Positions 16,191 to 24,349 are shown, counted from the first letter of the stretch. The stretch: 36,191 bases of DNA from Thermoanaerobacter sp. A7A (GCF_000445185.1 NZ_AVAF01000159.1:1-36191), one strand, 5' to 3'. The notes: generated by a model not told the origin, from the sequence alone. Numbers and translations are program-made.

Positions 16191-17702
16191 ATGAGTCTAA
16201 TTGGGGATTATCGAAATGGGGAAGTAAAAAAATTTCCGGGCAAAAAATATGTGAAAGCGGTATTGGAACCGACATATGATGTGGCTAAACGTTATCTCAT
16301 TGGTCCAATGCTCGAGATAAATAAAGCTCATCTTGTTATGCTAAAAGAGAAAGGGATAATATCTAATCACGATGCTGTAGCTATCGCCCGGGCTGTCGAG
16401 GAAATTGACGTAGAAGCTATTTCTGGATCTTCCTATGACGAAAAATATGAAGACTTATTCTTTCTGGTAGAAGGGCTAATAATAGAAAAAGCGGGACAGG
16501 TCGGTGGCAATTTACACATAGCCCGCAGCAGGAACGACATGGGAGTTACCATGTATCGCATGGTCATAAGGGAGTTACTGCTTAAATTTATAGCTTCGGT
16601 GCAAATGTTAAAAAAGAGCCTGCTATTTATGGCAGACAAACACAAAGAATCAGTGATGCTGGCTTACACCCATACCCAGCAGGCTCAACCTACAACGTTG
16701 GGTCATTACCTGCTTGCGGTGTATGATCAACTGTCAAGGGATGAGGCAAGACTCCGAGAGGCTTACCGCACTGTAAACAAGAGTCCTATGGGAGCTGCTG
16801 CAATTACTACCAGCGGTTTTAACATAGACAGACAGATGATGGCTGAATTATTAGGTTTTGATGGTATTATAGAAAATTCATATGATGCAATAGCAGGTGG
16901 GGACTATCTCACTGAGACAGCTTCTGCAGTAAAACTTACATGCATTCATACTGGGCGTTTTGTACACGACCTTTTGCTTTGGGCCACTCAGGAATTTGAT
17001 TTCATCAGGATTGCCGACCCATATGTACAGATAAGCAGCATAATGCCACAGAAACGAAATCCGGTAGGAGTTGAACACGTCCGTTCTCTTCTTTCCGCAG
17101 TGACAGCTACGGCAGAGGCTGCTATCCATATGCAGCACAATACTCCTTTTGGTGACATAGTAGACACCGAAGACGATGCGCAGCCACTTCTCTGGGAAGC
17201 CATAGAGAGAGGTAGCCTTATATTTTCACTGCTTGCTGACATTGTAGTCACAGCGGACTTTAATACTTCAAAGATGGAGGCTATTGCCAAGGAAAGTTTC
17301 GCAACTGTAACGGAACTTGCAGACGTATTAGTCAGAGAAAAAGGTATCCCATTTAGAACAGCTCATCATTTAGTGAGCAATATGGTTAGGGAAGCACTTT
17401 CAAATGGATTAAAGCCTTCAGGTGTTAGTGCAGCAATGCTGGATCAAGTATCTATCAAAGAAACTGGTACATTTATAGGAATTTCAGAAGAAACCTTCAG
17501 AAAAGCTCTAGATCCGTTACATTTTGTTAAAGTAAGAAAAGTTACCGGTGGTCCTGCACTTTGTGAAGTGGAGCGAATGTTAAAAGAGAGGAAAGAAACA
17601 TTGTTGGCTGATGAAAAATGGTTAGAAGATACGAACGATAGATTGGATGCCGCTAAGCAAATGTTGGATGAAAAGTTTCGAGTTCTTAAAGGAGGAATAT
17701 AA
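16191..17702 (+). CDS. Argininosuccinate-lyase-family C-N lyase, substrate unknown
   Basis: Protein of 503 residues of the aspartase/fumarase superfamily, which breaks C-N bonds with release of fumarate in most members. Seen: LHIARSRNDMG (ASL has HTGRSRNDQ), HTQQAQPTTLGHYLL with the catalytic His near residue 161, and SSIMPQKRNPVG carrying the catalytic-loop Ser. The fold is intact, but substitutions around RSRND and the lack of neighbouring arginine genes argue against a biosynthetic ArgH. Its place between an iron-type importer and a sugar kinase suggests cleavage of an imported amino-dicarboxylate-like compound, a role like EDDS lyase. The ATG at 16191 follows CGGAGGG; it ends in TAATG, coupled to the next gene. 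Confidence 0.85.
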   Translation: MSLIGDYRNGEVKKFPGKKYVKAVLEPTYDVAKRYLIGPMLEINKAHLVMLKEKGIISNHDAVAIARAVEEIDVEAISGSSYDEKYEDLFFLVEGLIIEKAGQVGGNLHIARSRNDMGVTMYRMVIRELLLKFIASVQMLKKSLLFMADKHKESVMLAYTHTQQAQPTTLGHYLLAVYDQLSRDEARLREAYRTVNKSPMGAAAITTSGFNIDRQMMAELLGFDGIIENSYDAIAGGDYLTETASAVKLTCIHTGRFVHDLLLWATQEFDFIRIADPYVQISSIMPQKRNPVGVEHVRSLLSAVTATAEAAIHMQHNTPFGDIVDTEDDAQPLLWEAIERGSLIFSLLADIVVTADFNTSKMEAIAKESFATVTELADVLVREKGIPFRTAHHLVSNMVREALSNGLKPSGVSAAMLDQVSIKETGTFIGISEETFRKALDPLHFVKVRKVTGGPALCEVERMLKERKETLLADEKWLEDTNDRLDAAKQMLDEKFRVLKGGI

Positions 17703-18697
17703 TGAAGAGTACTATGCCGATACTGGCCGTAGATGGTGGCGGTACCAAATCCTTAGCTGTTGTTTACCAAGTAGAAAAGGGCGTCCTTGGAATGGGTTTA
17801 GGGGGAGGTAGTAACATTCAGATTACTGGCATCGATGATGCCATGTATTCAATAGAAGATGCGTTAAAAAAAGCTGGTGCTACAAAAATTAAAAAATTTT
17901 CTTGTGCTGCTTTTGCTATTGCTGGTGTGGATACCGAAAAAGACGAATTCGTAGTGACACAAATGGTGAGAGGAGTGCTGAAAAAATTAGATCTAGAAGT
18001 GGAAAAAATAATAATCAAAAATGATGCTGTAATGACATTACTGGGCACCCTTCAGGATGAACCAGGTATATTGGTGTTGGCTGGCACAGGTTCTATTGTT
18101 GTAGCGAGTGATGGCAAAGGAAATCTTGGACGAGCAGGAGGATGGGGGCACCGGCTCAAGGATGAGGGCAGTGCTTGTTACTTAGGCAAAGAAGCTCTTG
18201 TGGCGGCCTTTCATTCTTATGATGGAAGAAAAAACGCAGAAATTTTACTGAAATCGATACTTAAGCTCCTCAGTTTGAAAGACATTTCAGAACTTAAGGA
18301 GTGGATATATAATAGTTCTACGACGGCATCAGATATAGCAACTCTGGCACCGTTAGTGCTGGAATTGGCTGCAAAAGGCGATGAGACATGTTCTGACATA
18401 GTAAACAGGGCCATTGAGGAATTAATGCTTTCTGTAAATACTGTATACAGAAAAATTCTAGCACCTATAAAAAAATTTACGTTGGTGCTGCAAGGCGGAC
18501 TTTTCCAGCATTCTTTGTTTTATAGGCAAAGTTTTATAAAACAGTTTAAAAGTATATATACTGATGCAGAAATTAAAGAGCCGAGGTATCAGCCAGTAGT
18601 CGGGGCCATGTATCTTGCCTTAAAAAGTTCAGGCTATAACAACTATAAAATGGAGGAATTAAAAAATCACCCCTTATTACTGCTAAAAAATGTATGA
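17702..18697 (+). CDS. BadF/BadG-type ATPase, N-acetylglucosamine-kinase-like
   Basis: Protein of 331 residues in the actin-like ATPase superfamily. LAVDGGGTKSLAVV (residues 8-21) is the phosphate-1 motif, LVLAGTGSIVVA the phosphate-2 motif, and GRAGGWGHRLKDEGSACYLG is the hallmark of BadF-type GlcNAc kinases. LQGGLFQH is the adenosine site. It likely phosphorylates a sugar or amino-sugar moiety. The start overlaps the preceding stop (TAATG) with AGGAGG inside the lyase gene. It is the last gene of the operon; no clear terminator is seen downstream. Confidence 0.85.
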   Translation: MKSTMPILAVDGGGTKSLAVVYQVEKGVLGMGLGGGSNIQITGIDDAMYSIEDALKKAGATKIKKFSCAAFAIAGVDTEKDEFVVTQMVRGVLKKLDLEVEKIIIKNDAVMTLLGTLQDEPGILVLAGTGSIVVASDGKGNLGRAGGWGHRLKDEGSACYLGKEALVAAFHSYDGRKNAEILLKSILKLLSLKDISELKEWIYNSSTTASDIATLAPLVLELAAKGDETCSDIVNRAIEELMLSVNTVYRKILAPIKKFTLVLQGGLFQHSLFYRQSFIKQFKSIYTDAEIKEPRYQPVVGAMYLALKSSGYNNYKMEELKNHPLLLLKNV

Positions 18698-18807
18698 TTG
18701 GAACTTAAGCATGAAAGCAAGTTTTTCAGATTAGAAGGGGTTTAGCATCAAACCATATGAATAGCTTTATAATTAAACTTTGCTTGTTTATATTAAAAAA
18801 GATATAG

Positions 18808-19012
18808 TTTGGGTCAAAAAATCTATTAAGAGATGTGCTTAAAGAATCAGATAACAAAATAGAGATACCTGGAATTGAGATAAGTAACAATGGTTCAGCA
18901 CGAACAGTATGGACATATGCGAAACAAAAAGATGGGTATGATGTTATACATATGATAAATTTACTTGGTATTGAGGTTTCGAACTGGAGAGTTTTTGCTA
19001 AGTTTCCCGGCA
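18808..19012 (+). pseudogene. C-terminal fragment of a GH66 enzyme (dextranase/CITase-like)
   Basis: The frame reads GSKNLLRDVLKESDNKIEIP and then SARTVWTYAKQKDGYDVIHM followed by INLLGIEVSNWR. A W-x-Y-A-K, Y-D-x-I-H-x-I-N-L-L and WR pattern is, as I recall, typical of the C-terminal part of GH66 dextranases and cycloisomaltooligosaccharide glucanotransferases. Everything upstream is lost (an in-frame stop lies just before 18808). The homology ends at a 13-bp inverted repeat. It would be a second alpha-glucan enzyme formerly present beside the CGTase locus. Bases 18698-18807 show nothing. Confidence 0.5.
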
Positions 19013-19072
19013 CTCAAGTAAGTAAGCTTGTTTTTTCTATTTTTGCTTTATCAAACTCTCTTACTTGAGTGC
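19010..19072. repeat. 13-bp inverted repeat at a junction of gene fragments
   Basis: GCACTCAAGTAAG (19010-19022) and its exact reverse complement (19060-19072), 37 nt apart. One arm abuts the GH66 fragment and the other the aminotransferase fragment. It may be the scar of a small mobile element. Confidence 0.6.
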
Positions 19073-19079
19073 TGGTCCG

Positions 19080-19325
19080 CTTTGTAACAAGTCGAACCGA
19101 TTGCAAAACATCTCTAGGAGTAAGTATAAAATTGTTTTTTCATCAGTAGGTATGAATACAGGAACACCTCTTGTCAGAATTACGCAGGGGGGGCATATGA
19201 GACATAGCTTGGCTCGGGAATTAGGACTTCATCACCATCGTTTAAAAGGGCTCTAAGCGCTAAATCAATAGCTTCGCTAGCACCAATAGTAATTTCTTCT
19301 TTTCTTATTTTCCATGGAGTTACAA
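19080..19325 (-). pseudogene. Class I aminotransferase fragment with frameshifts
   Basis: On the minus strand, EEITIGASEAIDLALRALLN continues as DGDEVLIPEPSYVSYAP, a hallmark of PLP aspartate/aromatic aminotransferases. After a disruption the next pieces read GVPVFIPTDEK and FILTPRDVLQSVRLVTKRTS in shifted frames. Both ends are missing. It is a clear pseudogene fragment converging on the GH66 piece. Confidence 0.7.
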
Positions 19326-19544
19326 AATCCAGAGATCAAAGATACAGATTTTATTTCTTCAAACTGGCATATTCTTGAGCTATGGCGTTAAATCTCAGGT
19401 CTTGTTGTGGTGCTACTTTTACGTCTATGAGAGCGGTAACTATTTCACAATTTGTTTTTTCCCAGTTTATTAGTGAGAATATTTTAGGATTATTTTTTGT
19501 CTTCAAGCTCTTTTATTGTATTTCTTACTTCTTCTTCAGTAAGC
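19326..19544. other. Scrambled gap between fragments
   Basis: No intact gene. On the minus strand two short frames are visible, one reading LYGLTEEEVRNTIKELEDKK (near 19500-19550) and one ending DLRFNAIAQEYASLKK (near 19373). They look like ends of other broken genes but I cannot assign them. Confidence 0.3.
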
Positions 19545-19885
19545 CCATAGAGGAAGAGGAATATCTTAAGAAATGCGCTGAAGCAATAAGAGATATGCCA
19601 GTAGATAAGGGGAAGAAGGGAAATATAGCGACATCAGCCCAGATACTGGCATGGATAGTGTATGATAAGGAAATTATAGAAAGGATTTTTTCGGAGGTGA
19701 TAGGAATGTCTATACTTGAGGAATCAAAAATATACAGAGAAATATTAGATAAAGGTAAAAAAGAAGGGGAAAGAGAAAAAAGTATAGAGATAGCCAAAGA
19801 ACTTCTAAAAGAAGGAATGGATATTAACAAAATTGCTCAAATTACCAAATTATCTGTAGAAGAAATAAAAAAATTATTAAATTAG
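19545..19885 (+). pseudogene. Rpn/PD-(D/E)xK transposase-like protein, C-terminal fragment
   Basis: About 110 residues ending ILEESKIYREILDKGKKEGE and, later, DINKIAQITKLSVEEIKKLL. This is the typical charged helical tail of Rpn-family recombination-promoting nuclease / YhgA-like proteins. The open frame extends upstream to 19382 but that part has no resemblance and is probably fused by chance. The nuclease core is missing. An intrinsic terminator follows. Confidence 0.6.
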
Positions 19886-19910
19886 AGCCTAAATCAAGGC
19901 TTTTTTATTT
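19886..19910 (+). terminator. Terminator after the Rpn-like fragment
   Basis: AGCCT (19886-19890) pairs with AGGCT (19897-19901) across a 6-nt loop, then a T-rich tract. Confidence 0.6.
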
Positions 19911-19967
19911 TACGAGTATCGGTACGGATTTTTCATTTTCGCTTTGCTCAAATCAAAAATCCGAAAC

Positions 19968-20015
19968 AAAAAAGCACGACCACAGGCGGCAAAGCCGCAG
20001 CGGTCGTGCTTTTTT
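19968..20015. terminator. Strong bidirectional terminator next to HEARO copy C
   Basis: A 14-bp perfect outer stem, AAAAAAGCACGACC with GGTCGTGCTTTTTT, plus an inner GCGGC/GCCGC stem around AAA. A and T runs at both ends make it a terminator in both directions. It abuts the left end of the HEARO element. Confidence 0.85.
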
Positions 20016-20017
20016 GA

Positions 20018-20194
20018 TTGCCCCCGCACGAGAAATTATAAGCCTACCCGCCTAACAGTCAAGGGGGAAGCCCTAACGGGTCGGTGAGCATATCCTTCCC
20101 CGCCCCCTGACCTTCGGCTTGCAGGCTGCTTCGTTTTAACTGCCGGGGCAAAGAAGAAGCAAATAAAAAATGAGGAGGTGTGGGTGCATGGCGT
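20018..20194 (+). ncRNA. HEARO-type RNA / IscB omega-RNA-like element (copy C), no IscB
   Basis: A GC-rich block homologous to copy B in the same orientation. Shared parts include TTGCCCCCGCA at the left, AAATTATAAGCCTACCCGCC, GGGTCGGTGAGCATATCC, the CCCCTGACCTTCGGCT region, TTTTAACTGCCGGGGCAAAG and TGAGGAGGTGTGGGTGCATG. The same nested stems form: outer TTGCCCC/GGGGCAA, and GTCAAGGGGG with CCCCCTGAC including one bulge. It ends in ATG GCG TGA, so again only two codons of the protein gene remain. The right edge cuts into an oppF-like gene, which shows it is mobile. Confidence 0.65.
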
Positions 20195-21221
20195 GAGAAA
20201 GTGGCTCCACGCGGTAGAAAATGTTTTGTTTGAACTTTATGAATCCGAAACTTTAGGTATAGTAGGAGAATCGGGGTCTGGAAATTCTACACTTGCTAGA
20301 CTTATAACAGGATTGCTCGAACCCACCCGTGGGAAGATTATCTACAAAGGGATTGATATAACCGGTTCAAGAAGAGCGTATTTAAACAAGATTCCTAAAT
20401 TAATCCAAATGGTGTTTCAGGATCCTTATGCTTCATTAAATCCACGGATAAAAGTAGGGGAGGCGATTGCAGAACCTCTGAGAATACATAAAATTGTCGA
20501 TAAAAAAGAAGTTCACACTGAGGTGGAGAGGTTACTGAAATTAGTAGGTCTGCAGCCAGAGATGTATGATAGGTTTCCTCATGAGTTTGCGGGAGGACAA
20601 AGACAGAGAATTGTTATAGCTAGAGCTTTAGCTCTAAAGCCTGAAGTACTAATCTGTGATGAAGCCGTTTCTGCGTTGGACGTTTCCATTCAAGCTCAAA
20701 TTTCAGTTTTCTTTACATCTTCGCTTATTACCTCAAACTTTTGCCGACCGGAGGTGCTTACACGCCTCCGCCAGGTGAGGGCTTTGCTTATTACATTGGA
20801 TATAGCAAAACATGCTATTTTGCCATCGTTGACATTGTTATTTGCTAATATAGCGAGCGTTGTACTTTATACGAGAAATAGCATGATAGACATATTGAAA
20901 GAAGATTATATAAGGATAGCTTATGCTAAAGGATTAAAAAATAATTATATAATTCAGATACATGCTCTGAAAAACGCCATGATACCTACTGTAACTGTAA
21001 TAGGGCTTATGATAGGCAGTATGGTGGGTGGCGCTGTAATGACCGAGACAATTTTTCCCTGGCCTGGCGTTGGCAGGCTTATATACGATTCTGTAGCAGC
21101 CATGGATTATCCGGCCCTTCAAGGGGCATTTCTCATACTTGCTATAAGTGTCATTCTAATGAATATAATTACCGATTTAATTATTGCGTGGTTAGATCCG
21201 AGGATTAAAATTGGAGGATGA
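20195..21221 (+). pseudogene. OppF ATPase-DppB permease chimera (deletion fusion)
   Basis: The first part (to about 20705) is an oligopeptide ABC ATPase: LHAVENVLFELYESETLGIV, GESGSGNST, MVFQDPYASLNPR, FAGGQRQRIVIARAL, LICDEAVSALDVS. The Walker A lysine is Asn (GSGNST), which should abolish ATP hydrolysis. The N-terminus is cut by the HEARO element. After about 75 bases of unrelated, GC-richer linker the frame becomes the C-terminal half of a DppB-like permease (HAILPSLTLLFANIASVVLY, then GAVMTETIFPWPGVGRLIYD, then AWLDPRIKIGG). A deletion has joined the two genes. The frame is open, but the product cannot be a working transporter part. Confidence 0.8.
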
Positions 21222-21225
21222 TTTC

Positions 21226-22067
21226 GATGCACGAAAAAAGGGTTTTTTCCAGTTGCTTATGCGGAATAGATTAACAGTAGTAGGGCTTATCGGAGTTTTA
21301 GTAATTGTTTTAATGGGAATTTTTGCTCCTTTTATAGCAGAAAAGCCTAAAGGATATGGAAGTGAAATATTGTTGTCACCTTCAACAAATCATTGGTTCG
21401 GGACCGATAATTTGGGGTTAGATATATTTGCTGAAATGGTGTGGGGTGCAAGAACGTCACTTTTTGTATCGCTTGTTGCAGTTTTAGTTGCAATTGTGAT
21501 TGGAGTTCCTGCTGGTATGATATCGGGATACAAAAAGGGGGTGATAGGTTCAATTATAGACAGTTTAATTGATATTTTTCTTACTTTGCCCATTTTGCCG
21601 TTAATGATAGTAATAGCAGCTGTCATTGGGTCATCGATTTTGAATGTAGCTGTTATCATAGGAATATTTTCTTGGCCCTCGTTGGCAAGGGTTACTAGAA
21701 ACGCTACTTTAAAAATTTCGGAATTGCAGTTTATAGAAGTTGCAAAGTGTTTAGGAATACCGACAGGAAACATTATTTTCAAACATATTTTGTTAAACAT
21801 AATGGGGCCTATTCTGGTAAACATTACTTTAATTATGGCTACAGCTGTATTATCTGAAGCAGGATTAAGCTTTTTAGGCCTTGGAGACCCCACAACCTGG
21901 TCTTGGGGGTAATTCTTAAAAAGGCGTGGGAGAATGGTGCCGTTATTGATACTCCGAATCCTTGGTGGTGGTTTTGGCCTAGTGTTTTTGTTACATTTTA
22001 CGTAATTTCTTTTAATCTTTTAGGAACTGGTATAAATGACATTTTAAATCCGAAACCAAATGATTAA
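21226..22067 (+). pseudogene. DppC-like peptide permease with two homopolymer frameshifts
   Basis: The main frame encodes RNRLTVVGLIGVLVIVLMGI, then FGTDNLGLDIFAEMVWGART, RNATLKISELQFIEVAKCLG and SFLGLGDPTTWSWG before a stop at 21912. Reading on in the +1 frame gives VILKKAWENGAVIDTPNPWW and LLGTGINDILNPKPND to 22067, the expected DppC C-terminus, so one G is missing from a G run near 21905. At the 5' end the natural ATG at 21226 (GGAGG 9 nt upstream) joins the main frame only if the A6 run had seven As. It is an otherwise full-length pseudogene. Confidence 0.8.
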
Positions 22068-22085
22068 TTAGTGGAGGGGATATTT

Positions 22086-22665
22086 TTGTATGACGTTATA
22101 ATAAGAAATGGTTTGATAGTAGACGGAACAGGGAAGCCTGCGTACAAAGGCGATATCGGTATAAGAGGGGAAAAGATTGCTAAAATTTCGCCTTCGATTG
22201 ATTCTAATGGAGATATAGAAATAAATGCTGAAGGCAAAATCGTGATTTCAGGATTCATTGATCCGCATGTTCACGAAGAATGGGTATGTTTTGTAGATGG
22301 TTCATATGAACTTTTCTTGAGACAAGGAGTAACTACTGTTGTCAATGGTAATTGCGGACACTCTATAGTGCCTGGACCAGAAGAAAATATTATTGAATAT
22401 TACTGGAATAATGGTTTGATGAGCTTTAAACAGAGGGACAGATATAAAAAGACTTTTCCAAAATGGATGGACTTTAATGGATACGCTGAGGCGGTTGAAA
22501 AAAAGGGAACAAATCAAATTTTGTTACTCTACTGGGACATGGAACAATAAGATGGACTGTGATGAAAGAATCACAAAAAAGACCTCCTACTCAAGAAGAA
22601 GCAAAAAAAATTGAGGAAATTATAAGACACAATATGGAACAAGGAGCATGGGGTAACTTCATCAT
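22086..22665 (+). pseudogene. D-aminoacylase (N-acyl-D-amino-acid deacylase), N-terminal part
   Basis: The amidohydrolase start LYDVIIRNGLIVDGTGKPAY, then GFIDPHVHEEW (H-x-H metal site) and LRQGVTTVVNGNCGHS identify a D-aminoacylase. The frame breaks near 22525; the shifted frame continues FVTLLGHGTIRWTVM, RPPTQEEAKKIEEIIRHNME and QGAWG and then stops matching. The TTG at 22086 with GGAGGGG upstream is the likely original start. The C-terminal part of the same gene lies immediately downstream but inverted. Confidence 0.8.
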
Positions 22666-22693
22666 CCTTCTCCTTTCCTAAATTTTTTATAGC

Positions 22694-22960
22694 TTAATGA
22701 GTTTTTCTTAATACTTTTCCAACAAAAGGTTTTTTCAATGTGCCAGCATCTAATGCTACTTTACCGTTAACCAATACATGTTCAACTCCTGATGCCATAA
22801 TAAAAGGGTTGCGGCAATTTACTTCTTTCGGAGATGGAAAACTATATTTTTCTAAGTCTATTACTGCAATGTCTGCAAAATATCCTTCCTTCAGTTCACC
22901 CCTTTCCTTTATGTTAAAATGTCTTGCCACCATGGAAGTATTGCGCCTAACTACAGATGA
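22694..22960 (-). pseudogene. D-aminoacylase C-terminal part, inverted
   Basis: On the minus strand: SVVRRNTSMVARHFNIKERG, ELKEGYFADIAVIDLEKY, GVEHVLVNGKVALDAGTLKK and PFVGKVLRKTH. This is the standard amidohydrolase C-terminus (GxLxxGxxADIxxxD, VxVNGKxxxxxG, GKxLR). It complements the N-terminal fragment on the plus strand, so an inversion (with loss of the middle) split the gene. Confidence 0.8.
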
Positions 22961-23912
22961 AAACGGGAAAAAATACCTTATATCATTAAAGACTATAAAA
23001 TGAGTGACGATGAAAAAGAATATACGATAGTCATACATGACTCATCAATTGGCACGACGGAGTCCCGTTTACTGCTGAAGATATAGCATTTACGGCAGAG
23101 TATACTGTAAAGCACAAATTAGGTTTTGGAGCTGATATGTTTGCGAACGTGGAAAAAACGGAAGTAATAGATAAAACAACGGTAAAGTTTTATTTAAAGA
23201 AACCTCAGGTAAACTTCTTGTCTCAGGTAGGTTTTTGGATAAACATAATGCCAAAGCACATCTTCGAAAAAGTAGAAGACCCTATGAACTTTAATTATGA
23301 CGGTACCGGATACGGACCTTTTAAACTGAAAGAGTATAAAAAAGGTGAGTATTATACCTTTGAAAGGGTTCCTAATTGGCCTTTAGCAAACAATGGTTTA
23401 GGTGCTTATTTAGAGACGGTGACTTTCAGAGTTTTCCCCGATCACAATGCTTTGTTATTAGCAATGAAAAATGGTGAAGTACATGTCTCTGGGTCTGCTA
23501 TGCCTGTAGCATCTCAGAAACAATTGGAAGCCTCTCCTGACAAATTTGGAGTATTAAAGGTTATGTCCCTGGGGTATGGTTATTTTGGATTTAATTATAA
23601 GAATGAGCTTTTAAGAGATAAAAATGTAAGGAAAGCAATTGCTATGACAATTGACCGCGATGCGATAGTCAATACGGCGCTTCAGGGCGGTGCCGTAAAA
23701 ATGGAAACACCTATTTCTCCGGTATACAAGGACCTGGTAAAGTCAAACATTAAATTCCCACCGTTTGATTTAGAGGGAGCCAAAAAAGTACTAGAAGATG
23801 CAGGATATAAATTAAATAGTGAAGGAATTAGAAAGAAGAATGGAAAGAAACTTGAGTTTGAATTAATATATCGAACCACCACGATTAATGCTGATTCTAT
23901 TGGGGAAAATCG
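22961..23912 (+). pseudogene. Family-5 peptide-binding protein fragment (DppA/OppA-like), frameshifted
   Basis: LTTDENGKK, a shift in an A run, PYIIKDYKMSDDEKEYTIVI and HDSS, another shift, then WHDGVPFTAEDIAFTAEYTV and a long open stretch with PKHIFEKVEDPMNFNYDGTG, YGPFKLKEYKKGEYYTFERV and KNVRKAIAMTIDRDAIV. This is the central part of an SBP_bac_5 dipeptide-binding protein. The signal peptide and N-terminus are missing at the inversion edge, and the C-terminus is cut at the junction with the dipeptidase piece. Confidence 0.85.
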
Positions 23913-24303
23913 CCTGGGTTGCTTGTATTGAAGGGGCTGCGCCTATAGAAAATGAGTTGGATCGCATAGACATCCTTTATGGATTAGGCGTACAGGCGAT
24001 GGGTATCACTTATTCTGAATCAAATGCTTTAGGCAGTATTGATCATGTGTTGTTTGGTATAGATTCACTTTATGGTGATCATGTAGGTTTGCACCATGTA
24101 TTCTCATCAAACTTATCAACTAAAGAAACCAGTAATAAAATCGTGAATATGAGGAAGTTCCATACGTAAAAAGCTTAGAGAATCCTACCGAAGCTTCGTG
24201 GAATATCTTAAGATGGTTGGTAAAACATGGATATTCAGATAAAGAAATTGAAAAAGTAATTGGAGGAAATGCACTGAGAGTTTTAAAGCAAGTTTGGAGT
24301 TAG
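23903..24303 (+). pseudogene. Peptidase M19 (membrane dipeptidase) fragment, frameshifted
   Basis: GKIAWVACIEGAAPIENELD, LGVQAMGITYSESNALGS, then SLYGDHVGLHHVFSSNL. After a shift comes EEVPYVKSLENPTEASWNIL, RWLVKHGYSDKEIEKVIGG and NALRVLKQVW. These are conserved parts of renal-dipeptidase-type enzymes that cleave dipeptides with a C-terminal D-residue. The N-terminal third and an internal segment are gone. It fits with D-aminoacylase and Dpp transport as a former D-peptide utilisation operon. Confidence 0.8.
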
Positions 24304-24319
24304 TAAAGTTTTGCTAAGA

Positions 24320-24349
24320 GGCAGGCATTAGAAAATGCTTGCCTTTTTT
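24320..24349 (+). terminator. Intrinsic terminator ending the decayed peptide operon
   Basis: A 10-bp stem (24320-24329 with 24334-24343, one G-U pair), loop AGAA, then six Ts. It is intact although the genes before it are broken. It separates them from the next operon. Confidence 0.85.

Noticed and set aside
16191-17702. Housekeeping argH assignment
   Set aside because: No arginine biosynthesis genes nearby, altered RSRND-flanking residues, and embedded in a transport operon.
19382-19544. N-terminal extension of the Rpn-like ORF
   Set aside because: Composition and hydrophobicity do not match the family; only the part from about 19545 is recognisable.
21390-21893. 167-codon minus-strand ORF opposite dppC
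   Set aside because: Shadow frame; the plus strand has clear DppC homology.
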